The notes beneath the pieces were generated by a model. The model saw only the letters and a program-made list of their open reading frames with translations. It made no database searches and was not told the DNA's origin. The position numbers and the translations under genes were made by a program. This document shows positions 13,216 through 26,769 of a stretch of 64,000 nucleotides of DNA, piece by piece. Every line of letters begins with the position of its first letter. Position 1 is the stretch's first letter. Source of the stretch: Piper betle (lineage: Eukaryota; Streptophyta; Magnoliopsida; Piperales; Piperaceae); contig JAURVB010000135.1 of NCBI GenBank assembly GCA_033002965.1, positions 1 to 64,000 on the forward strand, written 5' to 3'.

Positions 13216-15172
13216 ACTGAGACATTCCTGATTATTGAAACAAATATCCACAATTTTCTGGCCTTTGGCCTGAGGCTGTCTGAAGGCATCTTGCACTCGG
13301 TTGTCTTGTGACCATTCTTTTTGTTGGTGAACTTTGCGGAGGTTGTGGAAGATAGCATTGTATATATGTAGAACTTGTACAGCAGTTGAATGATGGAACA
13401 AAATGAAATGAAGAGAATTCATTAACATGTTTCATTGCCATATTTCTTTGTCTAAATCTGCGAGTTTGAAGACCTGGTAAAATCCTAGGTAATGTTGTAA
13501 GCCTCTCCGCAAACAGCATCAACTTTTGCTTTAATTGATGAAGGGTTGGAATTTAACCATTTGAGCGTAATGTTACTCATGTATGTCTACGTTAACGCAG
13601 GGAATGTTAAGACATCATGTATATAACCTTACATTTAAAGTTCTCTAGATTTATTTCTTTTAAGAATTTGGAATGAAAATTTCTAAAGCATTAAGATATA
13701 TTATATAAAAAAATGAACTACGATATTTAAATTGATTTTAGTACGATTAGAGACCTATATCTAATCCGAACTTAACCCTATTAATTAAAACAATATAAAT
13801 AATATAAATTTTAATAAAAAAATAAAGAAAATAATGAAAAATATTATTTTAAATATTTTAAAAATTTAAGTCTATCAAATATATTTGGATCGAGTAAGGA
13901 TCCGATCACTCAAAATCCATGTCTATATCCAAAAAATTCCACGAATTTAATTTAAAGCCGTTTTGTCAAATTCGGGTAGTATTCACAACAAATATATGAT
14001 ATTCGAACCCACTGTAAGCGCAATAAATAGCACCTTGACTGGTAGACTTCTATTTGTTGTCATGATATGTACGAAGTTGTGCACCGAATGCTTAAAGTGG
14101 AGCCCGCTTGTTTATGCTACAAGGCTACAAGCTCTCTTCCTCATTGCACAACCAATCAGTCAAACGAATGAACTGATTAATATTGTGGATTGCTAATCTG
14201 AACCTACGTCTGTAAAATGATGTGATCCTAGCAAGCGTTGTAGTAAGAGATTTGAGGACAGGGGAAGGCAAATGGATGAATACGGTGGTAAGGCTCTTAG
14301 TTGAGGCTTAAAATCTATTCGATTTGTTGTGCAAATGTTCGATTACCCTCGTACATTCTTTGAGTCTCCTTTCTACATTCCTTCAAGGACTTGTCGAGTA
14401 TGGGCGGTTCAAGTTCAACAATATCTCCAGTTCTCAATTTTTGGTTGAGATCGGCCACTGTTTCATAATTAACCGCGGTCTCAGCTCTTCTTTCAACAAA
14501 ATCTCAGATCGTGAGCATCTCGAATCTTCACTTCCAAACTTCATACAAACATCTTTGACGGACAGGGAAGGAACTCCTGAACGGACATCTGAAGTTCCAA
14601 GGCCAACCAATTATATTAGATTAGATTCAACCACAGACCATACAGAGATGATGATGTGTTCAAACAATTCTTGGCGCTCTCCAGATGAAAAAACGTACCA
14701 AACGCTATTATCCATTGAACACAAGTAACATATGGTCAAGTTAGTACCTTATCATTTTCCATCATAATGAAAGACCGGGTCGTCCTCTTCTTGCTCAGAG
14801 TGAGGCGAGGCGAAAATGGGCAGCCACAGGAACGGGAAGGGAATGGGAACTGAGACCAGCTTGACGGATTGTCGATGCCATGAGATGATGCTTTGTCTAT
14901 GTTCATCGTTTGACAGTTCCATGTGACAATCCACGAGCCCATTCTACGAGATTCAGTACGTTTGAGGAGCCCATGCTCATGAGTCATTTTAAACCGTCAA
15001 ACAATGACTTGTATGAGGACGAGAAGGAAGAAACTGAAAAAGTTTTTTACGTTTCAACAAACACCAATTTAACGTATGTTATGGTGTGTATTTGATCGGA
15101 TATAGCATATATAGTTGGTCCAGTGAATATGCATCTTATAAATCTTAATAGAGAGCATTAAATGTCAAGTAA
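13216..15172. other. Intergenic, nothing recognised
   Basis: 3' flank of the coiled-coil gene, then AT-rich DNA. An open frame at 14324-14728 has no recognisable motif and was not called as a gene. Confidence 0.4.
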
Positions 15173-15652
15173 ATGTTGAGAATATCAAAAATATATTTAT
15201 GTTATGAGAGTGATAAATCGATATTAGTTGGCTATTCGGATGTAGATATGACCGGTGACTCAATTACAAAGAGGTTAGCTTTTAATTTTGTGATCACTTT
15301 TATAGGTGGAGTTGTGTCATGGCAGCTAAGGTTATATAAGTTTGTTGCTTTGACTAATGAGGCCAAATTTATTATTATAATTGAGATTTCTTAAAAAATA
15401 TTAGGGGTTAAGAATTTCTTAAATGAGCTTGGTTACAAGTAAAATAGATATATGGTTTATTGTGATAGTCAAAATGTAATATATTTTAGTACAAATATTA
15501 ATTTTCATTTATGGAATAAGTATGTTGACGTAAAACATCGTTGGATGAGAAAAGTGTTGAAAAACAAATCATTTGAATTGAGCATAATTCACAACAAGAA
15601 TATTTCAGATATAATAACCAAAGTTGTGACAAAGAAAAAATGTGGTTATTAG
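15173..15652 (+). pseudogene. Ty1/copia pol relic (RNase H end)
   Basis: Two reading-frame pieces, 15173-15394 and 15452-15652, resemble the C-terminal RNase H of copia polyproteins. The landmarks are VGYSDVDMTGD, a SWQ..L.KFVALTNEAKF segment, then VYCDSQNVIYFSTN and KYVDVKHRWMRK. The first catalytic Asp context (D.DM.GD) is readable. Stops and substitutions (for example IIIIEIS followed by TAA at 15394) show decay. No LTRs or upstream reverse transcriptase were found, so this is a truncated fossil. Confidence 0.75.
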
Positions 15653-18247
15653 AAGAGTGGTGCAGGCATAATGAGAGTTTTTCATGTGGAGTAGGATTCC
15701 TGTATGGAGTTGGGGAAGAGGGGTTTATTGGTGCTTTCCCTTCTCCATAGTCCCAAGTTAGAAAAAACCCATCAAGGGTTGTGGCGTTGGGTTGCCTAAA
15801 CAAACTCGGTTTTTGCCTATTTATGTGTGAACATATTTGGATATATTTGTGATAATTTATATTTGATTTAATAATTTTTTGTAAAAAAAGAACATATGGT
15901 ATGTTTGGAAAGGGAAATAAAGATGAATGATTGATTTGGAGTTGAATAGAAGATTGAAACCTGAATTTCTCTTTAAATTGTCAACTAATCATTTTGTCGT
16001 CGTACATTGATTTCTAAGATTTTTCTTTTTTGCATTAATTATTTAATTTATTTATAATTGTTTTGCTCTGTATTTAGGTCAATCGCCACCATAATTCATT
16101 TTACCAATTTAGGGGTTTCTGGGTAAAATTTAATGTCTTCATTATTTTCTAATTTTGTACTTTTCGTGATTTAGTGTGTTTGCTTATTATTTTATGTTTG
16201 TTGTCACTAAAGTTTTATTTGTAATAAATCCCAATATAAATGTTTTTTTTAAATGAAGCGATCTAACGTTACTAAGCAAGCGCACAGAATTAATGGGCCG
16301 GTCAATAATTACAGCCGATTCATGGGAAGTTTTTTAACTGCTAGACCGATTCATAGGAGTGTCATTCAGAAGAGTGGTGGCGCCCGATTTGCGATCTGTC
16401 GAGAGAATGGTCAGAGTAAATTAATAATAAGTTACATTAGGTGCATGAAATTTGCTTGGATGCGGATGGATATGTCATACAATAAAACCAAAACACATCA
16501 TAAAGCCATACATTGCGTTTATTAAAAAAATTAAATATAATGAGCCCAAACGTAGTATTTGTTTTTTTCATTTACAACGCAAGCAGTAATTAAAACGTTC
16601 AAAGGATGAAGTGCGGAGTGAATAGAAGACGCACCAATCACATGCCCACATGGTCTTTGCCCCACATTAGAGTCCAAGGTTGACGACGGCAACTATAGCT
16701 AGTTTGGACTTTGCAGCACTGTGCGGCCATGCTTAAACCCAGAAAAAATCAGCAAGAGTTGCTCTCCACCGGGCGTTCAAGTTTTGCTCGCTTGGGTCTT
16801 TTTATGTTGAGGTGGACCATCGACGGGCTTTTGAAGCTTGGTCCAAGCGCCACAGCTAACAATATTGCGCCTCAATTTGGGCTTCAACTCTTAACACCAT
16901 CCAACGTTGGTCCACTTGTGTGGCCACCTTTTTTTTGGGCGAGGTAAAAAGAGCCGAAAACAAAGAGGTCTTAGCTAAAAGTATATGGAAGATTTGGCTG
17001 TACAGTACACAGTACAAACATAGAATGGGCCAAGTTATTGAATCATTTACAAAGCCAGAATATAGCAACTAATTCAAGAGCTTCGCTAAAGAGTTTAGTC
17101 TGCCAGGGGAACTGAAGTGAGGGAGCTTGATGTAGTGGATGAGACTGCTTGCATGGACTCTGATAACGAAAACGTTCGAGAGCTGGAACCAACTTCTCGT
17201 GGATGTAACATGGTCCGGAGGACTCCCTCAAGTTCTGCTTGTTCTGTGTTTACACCTAATTTTGCACCTGAGAAAGCATAAAGAGGTAAATATTATTTTT
17301 TCCAAAAGATATCTGCCCAGGAGCTGCCTTGTGTAATGGGAGAAAAGCTTACATCAATGGTGAGGGGCAAGGGTTTTGTTTGAAATACTCTTCAAGTGGA
17401 ATGCAGATACAAGTCATCTGAGGGGAAGACTGAAAGGCAAATTTATTCATACGAGGATTTTGTTTGAAATACTCTCAAATATCAAATTAAGATTAATTTT
17501 TAGGTGCAATTATTAAGTTATTGGATTGTCCAATATAAATCGTCCACTTATATGCTCAAATGGATCGCCCATCCACTTTTACTTAATACTTGGTGGAAAG
17601 GAATTCAAGAGTGAAACCACGAGCTCAATTTGAGAATATGAAATCGTTCTATAACATTAGATGATCAATCAATGATTAATTAGATTAATTAGCTGGAGGC
17701 AGGAATTTGTAATTTGAGGTCAATTTATCCCCAACAAAAAGTTGTTACTTTTCACCTACTTCAGATTCAGAACACCAAAACTTTCGCCCACTTTTTCCAA
17801 AAAAAAAAAAAACGAAGGCCAAAATTTTATAGTACTTGCAGACCAAAGCTTGTTTTGCATATGTAGTTTGATAGAACGCTGGTCTGACTGATCTCAATTC
17901 TCAAGCATCAAAGTTCGGCCTGATGTGAGGCCACACATGATCATATAACCACATAAGAAGTGGCCACGCCGCTAAACAATGATTTCTGGTTGAACCGTTG
18001 TCAGTCGTGGCAATACTTCAGAATTTGACGGAATTTTTTGCTACAAGAGAGAATTTATTTAATCTCATAAGTCCTTGTACCAGCTGTAAGTAATAAGCAC
18101 TCATAATTACAATACCAGAAGCCATCTTCAATAAAAGTGTACACTGAACTACGATATCAGGTACTATCACAAGCACATTTGAATGGATGATACAGAATAG
18201 ATAAACGATGCAGTGTTTGGGGTTGATGCCCCTACGAGCTCAGTAAA
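15653..18247. other. Intergenic, nothing recognised
   Basis: AT-rich sequence with short open frames only; none shows a protein motif. The part just right of 17900 is the 3' flank of the minus-strand protease gene. Confidence 0.35.
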
Positions 18248-20425
18248 TTACAGAGAGAGAATAGGATAAGATGCACAAGTAGCAACACCTGCAACAACCA
18301 TACAATACGAAGGTTAATATCACTGGCATCTTTCCTCATAGCTTTTGACTTTTAAAGAAGCATCTTAAAAATGATACAAAGCCGGGGTGGCACTCACCAC
18401 ACATGTTCTTTCCGAGCTCGATCTTAAAATAACCATCAACCCCCCAATCATTTCCCCATGAATTCTTGACCAGCCAATAAGGCACGCCATTCTCCACACC
18501 ATAACCGACAGCCAGAACAGCATGGTTTACATCCTGCAACGGTTCAAATTACGAGCAAGACTACGAAGTTATTAATGGAACTACAGGTGAGAAGAACTCG
18601 CACACCAATCATCCATTAAGGCAAATGGATGCCAATAAGGTTTGCCCACATCATTTGCTAGAAAAATAATCCAAGCACTCAACTGAATATGTACAGGAGG
18701 AATTTAGAACTCACCATGGGGGAGCTACCACACTCTTGACTTGTGTAAACCCCTCCTTTGTACGAGCGGAAGTCGTGCACAACCTGGAACGCAATACTGA
18801 CGGGACGGACCAAAGCGACTGCATGCTTCAATTCATCTTCGGCGCCCTGTGCAAACAAAATTAGTCATGGCCTCTAAATTTGTTTCTAAGGTGCAAGGCA
18901 TTAGATGTTTATAATTGTGAACTAACCTCTGTGATATTCACGGAATCAGCGACCTTGACACCAATGTTTTCTGACTTGTATCTGCAGAAGCCATTGACAC
19001 CGGCATATGGATAGGACTCCTCTGTGTCGAGACCACCGTTGTATTTGATGTACTCAAATGCCTGGGAAGGAAGACCTCCATTGCAGCCAAAGTTGTTAAA
19101 TCCAATGGCGCAGTCCACAAGCTGCTGCTCGGAAAGGGAGATGCTCTTTCCCGTCGCTTGAGTGTAAGCTGCTTCCAAGGCGCCAGTGGTACTACACCCG
19201 ACAATTATAGTGGTTTAGCATATAGTAACTATGGATATGAGAAGATTGACCAGCTGGGTAAGGAAATGGGAGAGATAGGGTTTTTCTACCTAAAGGTCCA
19301 GCAAGATCCACAATGGCCTTGATTTTTGACAGGACTTACTATACCTTCTTCCCTCCAGTCTTTCTATTAGCAGCCATCAGAACTGAATTAGTAAGATATT
19401 CTGATACCATCTAGCAAATGCATGGAACAAAATAAGCTTTTGAAAAGGAAGCAGATAATGGAAGAGATACCGTCTCAGGAAGAATAGCTTGTGTGAGCTT
19501 GTGGGTGCCCCTCGTAGCTGAACAATTTTGTGCGGCGCCCAAGTGCTGAGCCTTGAACTCCTCCCAGCTCAAATCCGCAAATTCTGTTAAGATCCCAGCA
19601 ATACTTGGTTAGTCCAATTCCATGGATGCAACAATCGGTATCCTTGTGATGGATAAATTCTCAAGCAAGAAGCAAAATCAATACTGATTTTTTTCTCTCT
19701 CTCTGCATCCTGCTAGTGAATCGATGACAGAAAATAAAGAACAAAGATCTTACTGTTGATGCCAAGCTTATAAGAGAGGCCTCGCTTGTTGGTGGAGTGA
19801 ATGAGTTCCAAGTTCTCCACAAAGATGTCGAACCTCTTCCTGATTTCTTCCACAGAGCTGTATTGCTTGCCGAACCTAATTCACCCCAACTCATCACTCT
19901 CCCTTTAAATGACCAACTAATCAAAACGACAACTTCAAAGGCCCAACTTCTTACCACAAATTCTCCACATAAACTTCAAAAATTCCACACTTTTCATCAA
20001 CAATCGAATAAAATCATCATCTTATCGAAGCACAAGTCAGGGAAAAAAACCAAATAAAATTCCCGCGAGATATATAACAAAAAGATACGATCTTGCTCGA
20101 GAACAAGGGCGTTGACCACACGATCCACAGACGGCAACAATCTCACAAAAATCCAAACTACTTATTGATCAAAAACACATCCCCCAGCCCCTACTACAAA
20201 AAAAAAGAAGAAGAAGGGGAGGAGATTCACAGACCTTCGGGCGAACCGGGCAAAGGCCATGACATGGCGGGCGGCGCCGAGGGCCTGGTGAATCGCCGAC
20301 TCTGCTTCCCGCGCCTTGTCGGTGACCAGCCGGATCGGATTCTCCTCATCTGATAGGGACCCAGCGACGGCGGCGGCCGCGAGTAAGACGACGAAGAGTG
20401 GGATGAGGGTGAGGCGTGACGCCAT
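18248..20425 (-). CDS. AALP: Aleurain-like cysteine protease (cathepsin H type), complete, eight exons
   Basis: Minus-strand exons in transcript order: 20425-20235, 19875-19754, 19583-19471, 19363-19290, 19191-18927, 18846-18715, 18533-18398 and 18288-18248. They give 1074 nt, 357 residues, the usual aleurain length. A signal peptide ([22 protein letters not shown]) is followed by the NPIR vacuolar sorting motif in EENPIRLV, then an I29-type propeptide. QNCSAT is the mini-chain region typical of cathepsin H. The papain catalytic set is present: Cys in [11 protein letters not shown], His in [12 protein letters not shown], Asn in LVKNSWG. The protein ends in [10 protein letters not shown] frame read through the last donor (GTGAGT at 18391-18397) would give a false tail. 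The expected role is proteolysis in the lytic vacuole as an aminopeptidase/endopeptidase. It looks intact. Confidence 0.93.
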
Positions 20426-20520
20426 TGATGATGCGCCTCCTCTCGACAGAGAATAGGAGTTCAGAGTGGTCGGGGTGGAGATGGAGACGACGAACAAGTA
20501 ATGATATTTATATATATAAT

Positions 20521-20523
20521 ATA

Positions 20524-20555
<32 letters not shown>
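20521..20555. repeat. AAT/TAA microsatellite upstream of the aleurain-like gene
   Basis: About nine AAT repeats within a TATAATATAAT tract, 96-130 bp upstream of the minus-strand ATG, so in the promoter or 5' UTR. Confidence 0.85.
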
Positions 20556-21804
20556 TACGGAGAAAAAAGAAGATGAAGTAAAAGGTTTGTTCCCATGCGT
20601 CCGTCCTTAGGCGCTAGTTCCTGAGTCCGACCTTGCGTGGACCAATCAGGAGGCGGGGTTCTGGGGTGACGTACTTGCTGACGTGGAGTGTATGGAATTT
20701 ATTGGCACTGACTGATGAGTCGTCGACTATTCTAAGATCGTCAGTAGTGCACGTCGTCTTATCTAAAAATGAATAAATTTCTATTTTTTAATATAAAAAA
20801 GGTTATATTAATATATATATTTTTAAAAAAAGGCATAATTGCTAATACTATTCTGTTTTGAAAATTGATTATTATTGTTATTCTTAAATAAAAGGAAGTA
20901 AAATGAATCAAAAAATAATTATGATTAATAATAACCTCACTAATTAAAATGAAAGTGATGATTTTTAAAAAAGTTAAAAGTATTTTTTTGCCCCGAGAGG
21001 TAAATAAGTTGTCTTATGATTGTTGAATATATATAATTATAAATAAATATAATATATAAATAAATTTGATCCGAATTAAATTAAATGGAGCTTACATGTG
21101 TTATTGGTTTCACCTTATTTTGTGAGAAATCGAGTGTTATCGTATTAATTCAGCCTTTGAATGATGAGTTATTCAAAATCATCAAAAATTATAAATTAAA
21201 ATTAAAATATTAGTATCAAGATACATATTTTTTTTGGCTCACACATTGACATTTGTTAAACTTAGAACCACTTAAACATCCTTTAAGGTTAAGACTTTTA
21301 GTTACAATGGTGGATTTTCAAATATTTAGGAGTTGTGTTATTTAATGCTCACATAGTAATATTTTATAGTGATCAGATTGATAATCTTAGTAATTTTTAG
21401 AGAGTTATTAAAAATTATAAATAATTTTATATTACATGTAATAAAAATAATTAACTAAATTAGTAAAATTATCAATCTCGTTAGTAAGAAACATCATTAG
21501 CAAGGTAGATAACAAAAGCCCTTAAAGTAAAATTTAGAAAGGTTAGCAAAAAATATGACTAGTAAAATTAATTTTTATGATCAACGTGGAACAATTTTTA
21601 TGATAAAGACATTTTTTATAATTGAAATGGAAGAGTGTAGATATTAAAGTCAATTAAAAAAGTTAAGAATCCTCACCAGAAGTCGTCCATCAACGTGGTT
21701 CCCATGTGGCTGTGCATTAAAATTAATGACGCCCACTGACAATAATTTTATTGATAGTATATTATGTTAATATCTCATGCTCCCGTTTATTCTCGGTAGT
21801 GTTA
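20556..21804. other. Intergenic AT-rich DNA
   Basis: Promoter side of the aleurain-like gene followed by AT-rich sequence with no recognisable gene. Confidence 0.35.
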
Positions 21805-22115
21805 ATTGCTCGAGCGAGTCGAGCTCAAACTTATATTTGAACCTGGCTCGAATAAGAAGTTTTGAATATATATACTCGAGTTCGATTGAAATATCTTTTA
21901 TGTATTCGAGCTCGACTCAAACTTAAATACACTTAAACTGTTTAATTTTTCCGAGCTTAAATCCAGCTCGTTCGTGAACTCGAAACCGGCTCGATTAAAA
22001 ATTAAAAGTACCTCACTTTAAAAAATGAGGTTAATGTGAATTAAACCCACAAGTTTAAAGTCAATGAATACTACAATCTCAACTTCTTCTTCTTTGTTAA
22101 TATAGTGTGTGTGTC

Positions 22116-22155
<40 letters not shown>

Positions 22156-22388
22156 ATATAATATAAACATTATATTATTATATTATTTTATCGAATCGAA
22201 TTCGAGTCGAGTTCGAGTTATAACCAAGTCAAGTCGAATCGAACACGACTTTGTTCAAATTCGGCTCGTAAGATTCGAGTTGAATCGACCTCGAGCTCGA
22301 GTATTTAAATGTCGAATTTTAAGTTAAGTCGAGCCGATCCAAACGTTAAATGCTCATGAATTGACTCGCTTAATTAGCAACCCTATTT
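21805..22388 (-). repeat. Interspersed TCGAGCTCGA-rich repeat, family copy 1 (with TA microsatellite)
   Basis: Dense in TCGAG/CTCGA motifs, with a (TA)n tract at 22119-22150 and a conserved boundary, AGGGTTGCTAATTAAGCGAG on the minus strand (near 22385). The same boundary and internal blocks (GAGTTATAACC, CGAGTATTTAAATG) recur at 44572-44995, 59865-60056 and 62103-62285, so this is a dispersed non-coding family. Its class is unknown. Confidence 0.65.
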
Positions 22389-23459
22389 ACTCGGTAAAAC
22401 AAAAAAGCTACGTGATCAATGCGAACGTTGAATATTTATTTTATTCTCTCGTCTTCATACGATAGGCTTGGGTAAGAAATATTTCAAGAAAAGATCATAA
22501 ATACATTTATGTGAGTTTTTATGTAAATAATAGTCTGCTCCTCTCCTCATAGTTTAAGTCGTCGTGTTTTTTTGGATCCAGATTCTGGATTTCTGGCGAA
22601 GATGCTTGATGGGATCGGCATGGGTCCCACGGCATCTCTCTCAAAATTAACATTAAGCCTATCACTTAATGAAGATCAAGCAAGTGTGTTGGTGATTAAT
22701 GATGAATACATCGAATATCATGTTTACCAACTTCACAGAATAACTTTCAGATCGACCAACTAAAAAAGATGTTTTTTTTCAGAAAAAGAAGAAGAAAAAG
22801 ATGATTGCTGCTGTTACAACAGAAAGGATTCCATCGTTCCATACTCGTTATAATACTGCGGCCCACCCGCCAAGGGATTGTTTATCTCCTACTTTCTAAA
22901 CGTCTATCGTTTCGAACGCGAAGGTCCATTGATTGTATACACTACTCACTGCACATGACACCCTTTTTGTCTGCAACGTGTATACATGTATAGACATATA
23001 TAGACGATTTGAGCAAAAATATCTTTTTGCTACATCCGTAGTCACAATCAAGGTGTTCCGAATTTCCGATTCAATTTTGTCGCCACATAATTATTGCGTT
23101 TAAGGGAAGCCTTGTCCGCCATGCTTTCTTTATTCATACTTGCCTGATTTTTTCTTTGCATTTATTTAAGAGATCTTTCCATTTTTTCTCCAGATCTTGG
23201 GTTGTTGACCGCATCGGAATATCTGATATTCATCTCAGAGCAGAACACCAAGATTGGTGTAGAAGGAAGAGGCATGGGAGTTGTTGGCAGCTACTGTAAG
23301 TGATAATTAGCAAGCTTGTCTACTACTTAAGAGAAGAGTGGCCAAGAATTTATCAAAATTATTCAATTAGATACAAATGAAAGTCAGTTATATTTATTAA
23401 AAAGTTGAATAAACACCACTTACACCCCCTATTTTAGCCCAAAGTATCACTTAAACAAA
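22389..23459. other. Intergenic, nothing recognised
   Basis: Short open frames (for example 22572-22763) show no motif. Confidence 0.3.
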
Positions 23460-24600
23460 CAAATTCTAACCATCTTCCACCAAACAATCCATAGCAGATC
23501 ATTAGTCAAGACCAGCATGCACAGCTCAATGACCAATTTTCATTTCTGCAACACTCCCTCGGACTGTTTCACTAATACGAGGCGCTATTAGTTTCATACC
23601 ATACATTGTCTCGTATTTAAACAAACAACAACTGTTTTGGACCAGATACAATTACCTGACTTAAAATCAAGTATGGCTTATGACGGAAGTATGAAGAAAG
23701 CGACTAACATAAGTCTAAAAGTTCTTTTCCAAATCGAAGAGACTTATTATGACTCAACGAAATAACGAAAAAACTAACATATAAATTCAACAAAAAGTAT
23801 GATTAATTATGGATGGAGTTAATAATGCTCAGGCAGCATTCTTCCACTTCTAAAACGGACTCAAATTCTGGGTAATTTGCATCTATGAACACAAATGTAC
23901 TTATGATTCCTAACAGCAAGCATGGCCAACACAAAACAAACCTTAATAAAAAAAGATCAATGATTGTGCTAAATGTTACAAGGCATCCTTCCAAACAAAG
24001 AATGCAATAAAGGCAGATTAATAAGTCGTACAGCACGCGGCAGTAAAAATGTAACACTTCCTACGTGCAGTTCAAAGAAATGAAAAGCTTCAGAAGAACG
24101 ATTCAGCCACTGACAAGTGACAACTCCGTTAGGTTTGGATATCTCTAATGCCGACAGGATCACCCAACTCTTTTGTCCTCCCTTTTCATCTACGATACAA
24201 AAGCCAACCATTTTTTTATACCAGCCAATTTCGATCCTTATAAAAATAATTTAAGTATTCCATAGTAGCTTGACATGCACCTCAAATACATATCATTAGA
24301 TTGGATCGCACTACAAGGGCTCATAGCGAATAATATTGCCCAAAAATCCAAGGCTTGCTCAGCATAAAATACAGCAGAAGGGAAAGGAAAAGAAGTTATA
24401 GCCACATCACATGCCATTTATTCGATCACAATGACAAATAAGAAACGGGAACTAGATGATGAGCATATAAGTTCTAGACTTTGGCCAAAACAAGAAGTGA
24501 AAATGCGAAGAGCAGATCTCCCATTTATATGACAAACACATATCACTCAACACAATAGTAAAGCTAATTATGGGAAAATCGGCACGGATCATATGTTGCA
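23460..24600. repeat. Duplicated segment, left copy
   Basis: Shares long collinear stretches with 26770-27830, for example CCACCAAACAAT...AAGACCAGCAT, AAAGTTCTTTTCCAAATC, GGCATCCTTCCAAACAAAG and TTGGCCAAAACAA.AAGTGAAAATGCGAAGAGCAGAT. Collinearity ends near 24600, about where the right copy approaches the L27a coding end. No L27a coding sequence follows here. Confidence 0.8.
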
Positions 24601-26769
24601 TAAATAAATATAAATATCATGTGTTGCACGTGTCATCAATGTCCTTGATAATATTTACAAAATATTTATAAATTAAACCGACAAAATTAGATAAAAATTC
24701 AGCTGAATAAAAAAAATAAGCTGATAAATAAAAAAGCTATTTAAGAAATTAGTTAGTTCAAAAATAAGGCGAGTAAAATATAAAGTTGATAAAAAAATAA
24801 ACTGTTTAAAAGAATAAGTTGATCATAAGTTAATTGAAAAAGTTTATTAAACAATAGTTGATTAAAAAAACAGCTCCTTTCTATCTTTTCTCCTTCTCAC
24901 ATCTTTTAAAAAAAAAAGAAAAGAAAAAAGGTAAACCTAGGTAAACTCTACCATCATCCAGTCTTCCCAAGGCTATCCTCAGTGGCTAAAAACATACTTT
25001 CACTAGGAGGCCTGGGTTTTAAAGTTCCTAATTTTCTAATTTAGTTCTGAGTCAGTCCGCTTGCTTCATATTATATATGGATTGTAGAACGCAGCGAACA
25101 CCAGCAGTGGTTCAGCGTAAGACAAGCTTAACCTTGAGAAAGTAGCATATCAGAAAAAGCTACAATCGATGCACCAAAATATCATCAAAGCAACCATCAT
25201 GGATATTACTCTCCTGGTGAAAGTACAGGAACCGTGTGCGAGGCATGATCAGGGCCGAGAGTACGAGAAGAAGAAGTTAAAAAAATAAAAAAGAAGATAA
25301 AAGACACGAGAAAGATCATGGCGTCTCAAACTCACGATTCTCCTACTCGCAAAAGAATAGCATGCCATCAGCCATGTCTTGATTCAGCCATCATGCAAAA
25401 AACAGCAAACGGAAATCGTAGACTCGTAAAGACCCAGCGGGTATAAATAAAACGGCCCAACCACCAGCCCTATGTCCAATCTACTCCAACCCACCGTTCA
25501 ACATGGTTCAGATCAACTATGATACTATTTGTAAAGACACTATAAATTAACGGGCTTAAAAGAAAAATAGCAGAAATAATCAAGTTTAAAATTATTCTTT
25601 CGAAAATAATCAAAATATTTAAAATTATGTCACATATAACAGCCTTTTAAAACTTTTTAAATCAGTCACGACCAAATTTTAATTATTTTTTATTCAATAA
25701 CAAAAATATCCATAAAAATTCATTTTTATTAAGATAAAATAGATAATAAATAAAAATAATAATATTTATAAATTTTCCATATGTAAAAAAATATTGACTA
25801 ATAAATGATGATTAGATTTTCTAATTATATTATCGATGAGATAAAATGCTAAATGTAAAATTTTTATTATTATTTTAACTTTTGGACCTTTAAAATTCAA
25901 AAACAAAAAAGAAAATAAAATATGTAAATTTTGGGTGTTTGAAATTTGAATTTAAAATTATTATATTTTATTAAAAATTAAAACATTTATTTTATCTTAA
26001 ATAATATATTTTAAAAAATCTAATATCATTCATTTTTAGCAGGTAAGAAAATACGTTTAAGAAACATTGAAGTTAAATCAAAGGCATTTATGTCACTAAA
26101 GTAAAAGTTATGAGCTAAATATGATTGAAATACATGAATTGACTACATGTCAAATGACAATTAAAAATCTGGTTATATTTGATACAATCTTAATTTTTTG
26201 GTTATTTTTAAAAGAATTATTTGAAACTAGGTTATTTCTGATATTTTCACTAGACTTAAATCTTTAATAGTAATCAACCAAGTTAAACACCTGTAAAAAC
26301 ATCCCCATCTTATTCGGATAAGAATAGAATGTGAAACTAAAATAAGTACCGAATGTGAAATTAATTTAAGAGATGCCACGACATATAAAACATACTTTTA
26401 CAAAGTCACCAGAGAAACTAGGACCTCACATTCTAGTAATTAAAAAATTGCATTTACCACAAGTACCATGTATTATCATCATCAATTCCCAAATAATTCG
26501 AGCGAAGCAAAATGTAATGCAAATGGATTACTTTTAAAATGATTTCAAACTATTAATAATACATATGCAAATAAGATTTGTATTCCTTATAAAACATTGG
26601 CGTAAACTCCACAAAGACCACAAAGACTACATAATTTAAATCTATCATTAGTATTAATTTGCGGCAAAGCCTAAATTTCACATGATTTACAATCCACAGC
26701 AATACATTCAAATTGGACAAAAATCATTGTGAAGTAACTTGGAGAATTAAGAAAGTTGCAAAAATAAAA
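24601..26769. other. AT-rich spacer between the duplicated segments
   Basis: No gene seen. 24950-25510 is less AT-rich but has no coding signature that I recognise. Confidence 0.35.

Noticed and set aside
14324..14728. 134-codon open frame
   Set aside because: No motif, no splice context and ordinary intergenic composition.
15498..15803. Minus-strand frame of 101 codons
   Set aside because: Antisense to the copia RNase H relic and without motifs.
18336..18400. Alternative C-terminus of the aleurain-like protein
   Set aside because: It reads through the GTGAGT donor; the spliced exon at 18248-18288 gives the conserved CASYP tail.
20162..20596. 144-codon minus-strand frame
   Set aside because: The middle is the true first exon of the aleurain-like gene; the upstream part is 5' UTR including the AAT repeat and the downstream part is intron read-through.
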